64,000 nucleotides of DNA, from assembly GCF_003073045.1 (NCBI RefSeq), contig NC_037594.1, positions 28,198,737-28,262,736 on the forward strand, written 5' to 3'. The notes under the pieces were generated by a model that made no database searches, was not told the origin of the DNA, and saw nothing but the letters and a program-made list of their open reading frames with translations. The position numbers were made by a program, and so were the translations under genes. The stretch comes from Pomacea canaliculata (taxonomy: Eukaryota > Mollusca > Gastropoda > Architaenioglossa > Ampullariidae). Positions 1-11,800 of this stretch are shown piece by piece; the first letter of the stretch is position 1; every line of letters begins with the position of its first letter.

Positions 1-3000
1 ATTTTTAGTTCTGAAAGCAACTATTTCACTTTATAAAATTATTATTACTTTAATCTCATGTAATAAATGAAACCCTACTGCTTGCATGTTCCATATGACA
101 TCAAGATTTAAGAGTATAATTTTACTATTCAAAGACAGAAAAAATATGATTGATACATAAAATTTGTAAAATAAAATAAGATTAACAGACAGAATTTTAA
201 ATAAATAATTTATGCACTTACCTCAATGATGATCATAAGGTTGATCTCAAATTGGTGTGAAGGCAAATACTTGATTCAAAGATGAAGGGCAAACAGTCCC
301 AATCATGCATTTCTATGTCACATCCACAGAATTTTTCTTATCTTCATTTTTCCACTGCCACCAACTTTTTTTTTACTCTTTCACTAGTATTCGTTTTATT
401 TAAAATGCTGTGATTTAGGCAATGAATAAGCTGAACAGAATTTTCAGCACAATAAAACTAATTTCAAAGTAAAACTAATTTTAATAAAGAAAAAAGAACG
501 ACATAAATATTGTGGATTGTGAGCAAATATGCTCTCAGATACCCAGCTAAAAATATGTGGCCTGGCTGAGTTAGAGAGAAACTAGAGCTAGCATACAAGC
601 CCGGCAGTGTAGTGGTTAAAACACTCGCTTGTTAACACTATATACAGTAAGCAGCTTAGGATCCAGATCTTGTCTCGGAACACTCTCTGTATGTGACACC
701 TGTTCACAGGGCTGGGTTTCTCTGGGTACTCCGGTTTCCTACCCTCATCCCTCTCAAAAACCAACCAACCAAACCAGTACACAAGGTCAGCAGCATTGAC
801 AAACTTTTTCAGTCTACATTTCTGTATTGCAGTGAGAAAAGGGAAGATTTAGCCAATTTAAAACTCCAATGGAAACTGTGTTGATAGTAATATATTCAAA
901 CTATCAAAACACCAGCATGTGCTGTCTCTCTATTCCCTGTCTGTCTCATCAAAACAACAAACTTTAATTTAAGATCTTCACAAACACAAAACTTTATCAC
1001 AGGAAATGCTATAGTGTGCTTAAATACAGCTATAATAAAAACAGTTTGTGCTATTTGAAGGCAAAAGAGAAAGCATTTTGATGGCTCTTGCAGAAGGAAC
1101 AGAAAGGTTATAAAGAAGCAGAGGGGAGATAAGCCTACAATAAACAAATTTAAAGAGGGCATTTCCAGTGAGGAGAAAATCTCAATGCACTGTGTACAAA
1201 AGAAACCCATGCCTATGAAAGCTTCATGCACACAAAATCAAACCCAACAATTCTGCAGTATTGTAGGATGTCCCAAAGCTGAAACCTAATACAACACTTC
1301 CAAACTACTGGGACCTTCACATAACACTCAGGATAGACTACTGCATTAAAAACATCCAGAAATGTCAATAAGTGCAATGGGCTTTTTTTCATGGGTTTGA
1401 AGGTGCTTAATAAATTATTGAATAAAATGAACATAATTACTTATCTTATATTTTAGGGTTTTTTACAGTATCTAAACTTATACAATTCACTTTAAGTGTT
1501 TACTGGTTACCCAATTATCACAAATTTTATGTGTATCTGTAATGTTATTACAACCTCAAATGGCTTCATAAACTTGTTTGCGTTCATTTCAAGTGCCAGT
1601 ATTACTTATAAATATAATATATAAAGAATAGATTACTTTCTATAATTTTCCTGCATGTTACTTGTCAACTATCTTCACTGTGTCAGCAACCTCTGTGACA
1701 CTGATGTCTCACTCTCTTAAAACACACTTGCTATTGGTATAGCTTCAAGCTCTACTAGCTTATGGCTTCATGGGAAAAAAATGCGTACAGTGATTACACT
1801 TGAAGAAAGATTTAGTTTAAGCAAGGCCCCAAACAGGTATTTTACATAGACAAGTCGTGCCAGAAACGTAAACATACAGCGTATGACTACTCCTTCACTA
1901 AAGAGTTGAATGGAGACTGTGTTCGAACAAATATCGGAGGGTTCTAAAAACAAATTTCTCACCGCATTAGCATCGATGGGCGGTATGAAAAACCCTCTTC
2001 TATGCCAAGCACGCGGGTCATGAGTTTGGAGGGACATATTAGATCCCCGATTGCTGTCTGTCCTGTGTCGGGTCAAGCAGTCTCAAGGTCAGGCGGTCAA
2101 GGACAGCGAGTCTCGCTAAATCTCGCGGTCACATTAACCTCGCACGGGTCGAAACTTTAATTTCGAGTTATTCTTCGTGGCAGAGAATTCGACTCTGGCA
2201 TTCAAAACTGTACTAAAACCAAGAATCAAACTATGTATTCTGAATTACATTTGTATTCTATACTACTGAAGTGAAGGATGAAGGACTGATAGGCTGCCTC
2301 AGAAGCTTCACCGGAAATAGAATAAGTTATAAAAATCACTCCTACAACGAAACGAATAAAATAGATTAATTTATATATGTTAAATATATGCTGCATATTT
2401 TATGTTCTGATACATTCTGCATCGTATGCATAATATGTTCATCATAAAAAAATCATGCAAATAGAATGATCTGTTAAGCTAGCAGTGAAGAAAATGTGAA
2501 AATGTAAAAATGCACCTTTCATGAACTCTAAAATATGTCACTTGAATTGCTCAATTCCAACTTTAGCCCGTTGATCGTTACGTCTAGTTCTGCAAAACGT
2601 GTATTTGCGTTAAAATACATTCAACTGATTAGTAGCTGACTTATGAAGTAAAATATGTCTAAAATAAATTCGCCACAGACACATATGTAACTAATATAAT
2701 TATTTCTGTCCAGCACCTATATATATTATGGCGTGTACTCTAAACACACACACACACAGAAGAACTGACATTTGTTCACTACGGAGAAAACAAATCACAC
2801 AAAATTCGAATGAAGCAAAGATCTATACACACGCTTTGGGTACACATGCTGCATGGACCACTAAAATCCCAATCAGCACGCGTGAAACATTTACCTGCAA
2901 ATCTAAGACTTTAACTATGTGAGGAAATTTCAATCCAACTAAATTTAAAGAACCAGATAAAAAAAAAAAAGCCAAAAGCGGCAATAACAGAAAGAAAGCA

Positions 3001-3342
3001 CAACTATCTCAGGCATGCGATATTACCATCATGTCATACTTGAAAACAATGGCTGAGTACGTAACTTTCACGTCTGCTCTTACGTCACTCTAGACTGAGG
3101 TAAGCATGCGTGTGACGTAGAAGAATGACGTCTACAAGATGGTGTCCATTCAGTGAAGATGAACTATGATAGTCTCATCACAACCAGACCAAGAGAAGCG
3201 ATCAAGTGCACAAACGTCGACAGCTAGTATACATCCTGATCAAACCTAAATATATATAATCTCTTGAAGACCTAAAAAGATTTAAATAAATAACTTACGA
3301 TATTAAAGTAAATTAGTCTGTAAATGTAGTGTAAGTGTCTTA
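1..3342. other. Left intergenic region, no gene recognised
   Basis: AT-rich DNA in which I cannot support a protein-coding gene. It holds one SINE-like element near 590-775, a short CA microsatellite near 2745, and a more GC/CpG-rich patch at about 1950-2180. That patch could be the promoter or first exon of a gene lying outside the window to the left, but no exon with clear splice sites or recognisable protein was found. The small open frames here look like chance. Confidence 0.5.
590..775 (+). repeat. tRNA-derived SINE-like element
   Basis: A polymerase III A-box-like stretch (around AGTGTAGTGGTTAAAACACT) lies near 607-626. A weak B-box-like stretch follows near 660. At about 713-745 there is a segment reading GGGTTTCTCTGGGTACTCCGG, which resembles the conserved central domain of many invertebrate SINEs. 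The tail is A/C-rich (CCAACCAACCAAACC). Family assignment is from memory; ends are approximate and no target-site duplication was pinned down. Confidence 0.5.
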
Positions 3343-3344
3343 TA

Positions 3345-4055
3345 CAGTGATACCTCGGTTCTCGAACGCCTTGACTTTCGACCAAATCGGTATTCGACCA
3401 GGAAATTCGAGAAAATTTTGTCTTGGAATCCGAACAAATATTTGGAACTCGAACATCCGAACGTCCGAGATGAGCCGAGTTGAGCTGAATGGCGTTCATT
3501 CGGCCCAGCGCGCCTTGCTTGCGTCATCAGTGTCAGTGCAGAGGAGAAAAAAACAGCAAACAATTGACAAATTCTTCCGTAAAGAAATCAGACAAGCAAC
3601 TGCAGAGCAAGATTCTGATTCTCCTCAGCAAAAGATACAGAGAACAGAAACACCCGAAGAGCAGTTACCCTCTGTTTTTATTGAAGAGGACTCCCCTTCA
3701 AAACAATAACCATCCCCCTTCCCTCCTCCCTCCACATTCATTCCCTCCTGCCATAAAGTTTGGTACAGGTACAGTAAATGAAACACAATTTACTGTACTG
3801 TACAGTAGATTTTATTTTTTTTTTTTTTTTTTTTGTTTTAATAAATACACTTTTATTTCTTATTTCTTGTTGAGACTCATGTTTTTCTACATATTATATA
3901 CAAATTAGGCCAGTAAATAGGCATTTTCTGGGGCTTGGAACGAATTAATCCAGTTTCCATTATTTCCTATGGGTCTCATTGCTTCGGTTCTCGAACAATT
4001 TGGTTCTCGACCATCCTCCCGGAACGAATTATGTTCGAGAACCGAGGTATCACTA
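3345..4055 (+). mobile_element. Tigger (pogo/Tc1-mariner) non-autonomous DNA transposon with transposase tail
   Basis: The left end reads CAGTGATACCTCGGTTCTCG and the right end is its near-exact reverse complement. Both ends are flanked by TA (3343-3344 and 4056-4057), the usual pogo/Tigger target duplication. Inside, an open frame ending at 3709 encodes a basic then acidic tail whose segment KKQQTIDKFFRK (codons near 3551-3583) looks like the C-terminal end of a Tigger transposase. The DNA-binding and DDE catalytic parts are absent, so this is an internally deleted copy. T-rich sequence fills 3810-3840. The matching ends suggest a fairly young copy. Confidence 0.85.
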
Positions 4056-4149
4056 TATATGGTTACGGTAATAAGTATAGATTATGCTTATCACGGTGTC
4101 CTTATATAATCAGTAATGACAATCGAAGCTACATTTTTTAAAATCATTC

Positions 4150-4390
4150 TTTTTAGGGCAGGCGCTTTACATAAATTTTAACTATAAGAGGTGCGCTGGT
4201 TCGATACCCAAGTGGCGTAGAAAACTTCCAGCAGTCGATCGACCAACCTGATTCCAAAAAGGCCGTGCATGTTGGGTTTAGGAAAGCGCAGGTCGGGAAA
4301 GATGGGCACTGCCCTCGCGAAAAGCTGGCCCCGAAAAAAGTGAGGCCTAGCTAACACCTCAACCCTCAACGACCAGAAAAGGTTATAAGG
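4150..4390 (+). repeat. tRNA-derived SINE (same family as 59690-60005)
   Basis: A B-box-like sequence GCTGGTTCGATACCC lies at about 4195-4209, with a possible weak A-box upstream near 4155. A downstream body around GATGGGCACTGCCCTCGCGA (near 4300) and a GAAAAAAGTGAGGC-like block can be aligned by eye with the copy near 59.8 kb. Orientation is + from the box order. Ends are approximate. Confidence 0.5.
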
Positions 4391-4516
4391 GGACTATCTT
4401 TACCTCCTTTTGATAGAAATTATATCCCACAAATATTAAGTTTCTTATTAGGAATTTATAAACGAAATACGCCATTTATTGAAAGCCACGAGTGCGCGCC
4501 TGCACGCTCTCTACAC

Positions 4517-4560
4517 CAGGGGTGGGGAACATGCAGCCCGCCAAGACAATCGCAGATATC
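4517..4560 (+). mobile_element. hAT-type terminal fragment
   Basis: CAGGGGTGGGGAACATGCAG followed by CCCGCC resembles the terminal inverted repeat of hAT elements and is similar to the left end of the MITE at 11873. No matching right end was seen within the next kilobase, so it is probably a truncated copy. The boundary on the right is arbitrary. Confidence 0.4.
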
Positions 4561-5874
4561 AGTAAATCTATAAGCTTTTTATTCATTTAGCAACATAAAT
4601 GTATAATGATAATAATTACGTAACTTTTTAAGGACAAGCAAGCAACATCTATTACAGAATAGACAGGACACATATACGAATATATAACGAGACAGGTATA
4701 TATGCATCTCGTCGGGTGCCCGCGGCCTATATAGATGATTTTGGAGAATGATATATCTATGCGACCTTAATTCACCCCAAGACGATGGTAGACCACGAAC
4801 TAATATCCTATATACCACCCGTGGGTAGACCACTCCCAGTTTGATGTTGATCCGCGTAGCATTCTTCGACCATGTCGGCTCATATACAATTAAAAACAAA
4901 AATATCGACATTGCTGTACCTTAATGACCTGCAGTTCAGGCCTAAGGGCATCTAACATATATATTATATCCTTTTATGGATTTCGAAAGGATGAACAATA
5001 GAAAAGCTTATAACTGGTTACTATAGTTTGGGTTTATGAGTTTATTTGTGCACGTGCAAGCATCCACAGTCGGTGTATTTATAGCAAGTGAACTCCCCCG
5101 GCCAGGAGGTGTATGTAATATGACATAATTTGTATGTGCTAAAAAGTCATCGTTATTATTACAGTTTCACTGCACAACCAAAAACAAAATTTTGCATAAT
5201 AGAAGGCCATGCAGGTACTGTACATTGTTTTATATTCTCTCCTCTGGGAACATTTTAATTACAAAAATATATTTGATTTTATAATCTTCAAACAGTTTCT
5301 CCACTATGCTTCTCATAATGGCAGAGTATGTTTTTCACGCACCTAATTTCGAAAGGCGGATTATTATATATAGGGCCTCAGAGGACATCGATCAGTGCAA
5401 GGCAGCCTGGGCTCGATCGATCGATTGTACACATTGCAAAAGTGTTAACACACCGCATGTGGTAAAACTACGGCTCTTACAGTTAAGTAAATAATTTTTG
5501 AACGACACTCGAATGATATTATAAATATAAAATCTGCCTTTGGAGGAAAAAAAGGTTCTATACACGTGCGTGTGAGAGAAAATGTGTAAGCATAAATAAT
5601 AATTTTGCCCGGATCGACCGATCGAGTGAAAAATTGTAATGATACCAACAACAAAATGTCACCTGCCAAATAAATGACATCACTGAGTCCATTAAGATAA
5701 AGCTTCGTGTGGATTTTTGTAACTATACAGCTTCTGGCTCGCAGCAGCATTATTTTCTCAAAACCTGCGATTACTATATCGTGTCGTTGTTCGCCGAGGT
5801 CTACTTTCGCTTTTTCCACCATACTCCAACTTTTTGATGAACTTAAGCGGAAGTGTAGTCAATGATCGGACAAG
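4561..5874. other. Intergenic region upstream of ABRAXAS1
   Basis: No gene recognised. Small open frames on both strands near 5306-5822 have no visible family features. The ABRAXAS1 promoter and 5'UTR should lie at the right end, near 5700-5874, but I see no clear TATA box. Confidence 0.4.
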
Positions 5875-8800
5875 ATGTCTGTTTTGATCGACGGCCCAAC
5901 GGTGGCAGCGCTGTTTTATAGTCATTCCAACAGCCTCGGAAATCAGGTGAGTTGATAGAGAATGTTTCATATTGATCTCTCAGATGCGTCTTATATTATT
6001 AATTCTGTTGTATTCTAAAATATCCTGAAGTTAGTGGAAGTGTTTTCCATGCAGATGCAGATGTGATGCCATCGGCATTAATCACCATCGGTAACTGATG
6101 CTGTGGGCAGTGATTCATTGAATCTGAATGAGTGGTGCTTTAAAAAAAAGGGGGGGGGGGGATGTTTTAACCCCACCAGTCAAAGAGGACTTGGGGTAAT
6201 GAAAAACATTTCATATTCATAGGCGAGGTATACGCTGTTAGTTCCTCACAGCAGAATTTGCAGCGTGAATAGGACTGAAATGCATTGACCATTTCAATGA
6301 TGAAAATCTTAAAGACAGCACATTTATAGGCAAAATCATAACATTTAGAAGGAGACACTCATTTATGCCGCATTAGAGTAAACATACTTTCAATATTTGA
6401 GTATACCAAGACAAGATATTACTTTCTTGAGTACTTCAATTGTGTATTCGTAAACATGTTTACTTTATATGCTACATAGAAGATTCGAGTCTTTTGTGAC
6501 AACAAATGCACTGACATTATGAGCTGAAAGCAGCAAGATAAGTCATCGTATTATCCGGATATAGCACATTTTAAACATAATTTTTATTATATTTATTGAA
6601 TGCTCTTTTTAAAAATTGTGTCACTGTCATTAGTAAAACAAAAGTTCTTGGCTGTTCAGCTAAATAAACATGTGAATAAATAATACAACCAATTAGACAG
6701 ATACCTATCTTTGCAGGAAGGATTCTTATTTGGACAAATTTTAAATCACGTGAAGGACCACATCAGTGATAGTCAAATTAGTAATTCCCAAGTGCAAACC
6801 TACATACGTAAGTCATTCCTTTTTAGGTTTTTAAAAAATTAATTTACTAGAAGTGGAGGCAATAGCAATGGTAAAGAAAATATTTACAACAATATTATTA
6901 CTAATAATTTTATTATCAGTATTTTGAATAGCAGTAATTCAGTTTATCAAAAGCATTTCTTTGTGCAGAGGCAAGCTGAGTGCTCTATGCTCATAGACAG
7001 GACTTCAAGCAAGCTTGAAAAAAGAGGGGAAATTAACAATGAATGAATTAGTAAGCTAGTTATACATGGTATATACCAGTTTAAAAGAAAATGTTCAATG
7101 GATTACATATTGATATGAATTGAGATTGGTATGCTGATATTCTGTCTCTTATATAGATGTGTCTTCACATTTGCCATGGCAACGGGAAGACCAGCTGTAC
7201 AACAGAGGGGGAATACCCATTATGGAGAAAATAGCAGCTTTAGTAGGAGAACGTAGAAAGGTATTGTCAGCAGTTTTTAATGTTACACACTAATTATTTT
7301 AGAAATTGAATGGATACTGATGCAATGCATCATATTACCTTTTTGTTTTATTATAATCATTATGGGAGTAAGACTGATACTTTTTTAAAACTGTGAGATT
7401 TTCTGAGAACGAGTTCGGTTGTGTAAATGACATTCTTGAATGATCACGTTTTAGAAGAAAAATCCTCAGGTGACAACAAAATCTTTTAGAGATCACATTA
7501 TATTAGGCATACTTTGCACTTTTATACCAACCTTTATTAACTTATGTATTTCCTTTATTTGTTTTATAAGGGAGTGGTTGGCTGGTACAGTTTTCGCCGT
7601 AACTCATGTTTGCGCATGACCATGAAGGAGCAGACTCTGCACAAGATGCTGGCTGCAAAGCTTTGTCCACAGTCTCAGGAAGATTTTATTTTTTTCCTCT
7701 GCACTGCAACAGAAAATTTCGACCAATCCACTCACTCTATGGATCATTTTTTTGTTAAAGGGGTGGCAGGGTAAGTCAAACAATGTAATATATTTTGACA
7801 AGGGAGGTTTTTTTTTTAAGCAGTTGTGAAATGATTCTGTTTGGATTGTCTCACTTTTAATAACCTATTTTCGGATAAGAAAATCCATGTAGAAAATCTA
7901 GTTGTCTACATTCTCTTGAACGCTATAGATTAACTGAAAATTATAAAATAAACATCTGAATAAGCATCATTCTTGAAAGTGACTTTGAAATTTAACATTA
8001 ATGTCCTGTAAAATAATTATTAGTCATTGTGCATTTATCTTTTTTAATCCAAGCTACACAAATATGCCTAGTCCAGTCAGCAACTATTACGTTCTGGCTA
8101 CTCACCGATAATTTTTATTAGATACGCAAAAAAAGGGACGAAATCCAGTCATTTAGCTAGGTAAAGCACACTTCATAATGTAACAAGAGTTGCATCCCTT
8201 AACATAGGAACAGTTAGTCGTTTTTGATGATTTGAATATTTTAAAGGACGGTTTTCTTAATAAAGCAAAGATGATACGTGTATTTATGTGAAGAGGGCTA
8301 GGGATTTTTCATCAATTTCGAGTCTATTTCTGACACTAAAGCTCTTCATCACCATAATTTCTAATACATGGTGTGTAAATACACTGAATATAGGACTAAA
8401 CATCACAGTGATTATCAGTTGCGCCTAAGCCTGCATCAAATATTTCTTTTTGGAAATATGAATGGATTTACTAGAATGTTGAAGTCCATGATTAAACAAG
8501 ATAAGAACAGTTTCTTTCTCTTTGAACTCAAGTTTAATTATAGTTTAGATATATTTTCCTATTATGGTTAGTTTATTTTTTATGATTTTTAAAATATTTT
8601 GAATTCATGCATACCTGATCAAGGCCTTAACTTAGAATAATATGTTAATAGTGTCAGACTAACATTTTTGAATTGTTATTTGTGATCTTTTACCCACATT
8701 ACTTTGCACTTCATGCTCTTTTATAGAGATTTGGGACATTTCTTAATGGCTCTAGATTTGTTTTATATTGTAGAAAAAGCACTTGCTAGTGTGAATCATT

Positions 8801-11800
8801 TTTGCCTTTATTGAAGACATGCTGATTTAGTTTTTAAGTGTATACAATTAAACTAGTGCAATGAAATATTTTATAATTTATCTGAGGAATTCTTGCTGAA
8901 AAATTAAGAGAATTACAACTTTTATGTGATTGGTAATGTATGTCTTTTAAAGCAACATATTTTTGACTGCTGCATAGAATTTTGTTCTGCCAGTGTTCCT
9001 GTTCCTAGGATTGAGTATTGTGTGAATTAATGAATAGCATTAAGACTATTTTTAGTATACTTTGCAGTTTTCTCATGGCAGTCATATCATGTTATACTGT
9101 CAATGAAAGTGATACTTTTCTTTTCTTTTCATGTCATTATGCGTAGGTCTTCACTGTTTGAACAAGTACTTTGTTTGGCATCCTGTTTTTTTTTTTTAAT
9201 TATAGTTAATAACCCCAAAATAGGAAGTATTTGTTTCAAGCTGGTGGTTTTTGTTTTGGTTTTTTTGTTATCTTCAGTTTTGTGTCTTCTGTGCCTATAT
9301 CAAGATTCCATTAGCTTAAAGGAAGCTACTCACATTTTGCAGAAATCCAGCTAAGGTTCCTGTCACTGTTTTAAACCTTGGGGACACAATGCACACAGAG
9401 TATAAAACACATGGGAATGCTACAATTATTGAGTCTTCATCTTTGAAGTCTATCTTGAAAAAGCATAAGTGAGTCACTTTTGATGTTGAATTTTCCTGGT
9501 GTTTGGTATTACATTCCTGCATTTTTCATTGTGTCTGCATTTAGAAATGAGAGATTATGGGTTCTTATTAGCCTCAGTTGTAGGAGTTTGTACATTTGTA
9601 AGATCCATTTTATTAACAATTTTCTTATCAAAACAGAGCAGGCAATCATTTTATTTTAAAATAATGTTCATTTCTGAAAAATTTTCCAGTTTACAGTAAA
9701 TATATGATGCTAGTTTACAAATACAACACTGATTATTAAAACATTTTGCATCAAACTGTAAACTTACTTGTTTTGCACAGGACTCATTTTGTGTCCGAAT
9801 CAGGACAAAAAATGTTGGAAATGGCAAGGATTGGTGACATGTTTTGTTCTCTCAGCTCAAGTCTGAAGGTGAGTTAACTTTTCTTGCTATTTCTTGATAG
9901 TTTCAGTGAGATTCTAATTTTCAAGATGTGCACATCCATGTAATTGCGAGTTTGAGCTCAAATAAGCACTAATTCGCATGCACAATTACCTTGGCATAAA
10001 ACTTATTTTGCAAAGTATGTGGATAAGATTAGGCTGTAAATCCTCTTTTGAAGGTTAAAATGAGCAAAAAAGAAAAGAAAAACTTTGGATGGCTTGCTGC
10101 AGAGCTAGTTATTTTGATTAAAAGCAAACAGGATTTGTACAACTTTGAAAGTATTTGTACAGCTTTTCCAGATTCTGAAAGGTTTTGAAGCTATGACATT
10201 TTGTCTAAAAATCTGGAAAAGATTTGAAATTTTGTTGCCAGCAGTTTTCACAAATGAAAAATCCCTCATCCAGAAACATTTTTGAATCAAAATAAACTTG
10301 GTCACTTGGTAACATAATTTAGGAATGGAGTACTCCAACTTTGTGCTGTAGAAATAAAGTTAAAGTACAGGGTTTATGAACACAAACACACACGCTAATA
10401 AATGTACAAAAGACAACAATAATTCTTACTAAATTTTTCGAGAAGTTTTAGTAAATTATGCTTATTAAGCATTCTTTGTTTTAATGCATTAAATTAGAAT
10501 CAAGTGAATAGATGAATTCATTAGAGCTTGTGAACATGGGTAGGAAGCATGATTTTTTTTAAATCTTTACACTCTGCACAAATGGACAATAGAAATGTTT
10601 TATTAGAAAAAGCAGAATTTAAACATGGTAAAACTTGGGATGTTTGGACCCTTTGACCAGTGAATATCACCCATCTTGAGATGCCTCAGACTTATTATAT
10701 CAGTGCACTTATGGTCTGCCACAAAATAATCTCTGACTTGCAAACTCTTACAACATGAACATAGAGAGATAATTTGGGGAGAAATTTGTTCCCTTGCCTG
10801 TTCATTTGATTGGACAGCTTTCCCGGAACAAAGACAGAGGATATGGACAAAATCTGGAATTTTGTTTGGCTATTTCTGAACATTAGGTAAAGAATTATTT
10901 TTCATAGGGATATTGAACATCGCATGTTGGTAAAGACTAAGAGTGTGCTCTAGAAAGTCTCCACCCTTACTAACTTCAGAATTCTGAATAAATTTTTTCC
11001 ACAATTGTTTTTGCAAGCCGTCCTTATTTTGAAAAAAGCGATGTTCTTACTAGGTTCGAATTATTAACTCTGTCACTGCTCTGTTGTCTGAGGAATTTTT
11101 ATACCACTGCATATCACTAACGTAAATTCAATCAATCAGTCTTGTCTGTCATGTAAGGCAACAACAAGGGACCTCCATCTGGGTCTGTCTGCTGCTGTTC
11201 TGGAGGCTGTTTCAAGGAATAGACCTCTGCCCTTCTCGATGGTTTGCCTCCATGTGTTTTTGGGCCTCCCTCTGTTCTTCTTTCCTTTCAGTGTCCATTG
11301 CAGGGCTGTTCTGGGGATGGAATCTAGAGGCATGCATCACACGCGACCTAGCCATCACCAGCGCTGCAGTAGAATTGCTTCTGCCCTGTCTCACAGATCC
11401 TCGTTTGAGATGGTGTTGAGTCAGAAGATCTTTTATATGCACCACAAACACTTGGTTTGGAACATTTCTAGCTTTTTCTCGATGGAGGCTGTGGTCTTCC
11501 AGCATTCTGACCCATATAGGAGAAGACCAAGGATGTTGTTTTTTGAGATCCAGATCTTTGAGTGGATGTTGAGGCCAATGGATCTCCAGATGTGATTAAG
11601 CATTGCAAAAGCTTGGTTGGCTTTGCTGATCCTGGTGTTGACCCCTTGTTCAGTCATGCTGCCAAGATGCACACATTTTTTTATGCCCATTAGTGGACTC
11701 CTGCTGATTGTGATAGGGTTATTATTTGTCACGTTGTTCCTTAGGACTTGTGTTTTTTGATTGTTGACTAGAAGTCTTATCATGCTAGCAGTCTTACAAA

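Noticed and set aside
1768-2076. 102-codon minus-strand open frame
   Set aside because: No recognisable domain, no clear splice sites; kept only as a note that a promoter could lie here.
5306-5822. Small open frames on both strands just upstream of ABRAXAS1
   Set aside because: Short, overlapping on opposite strands, no family features.
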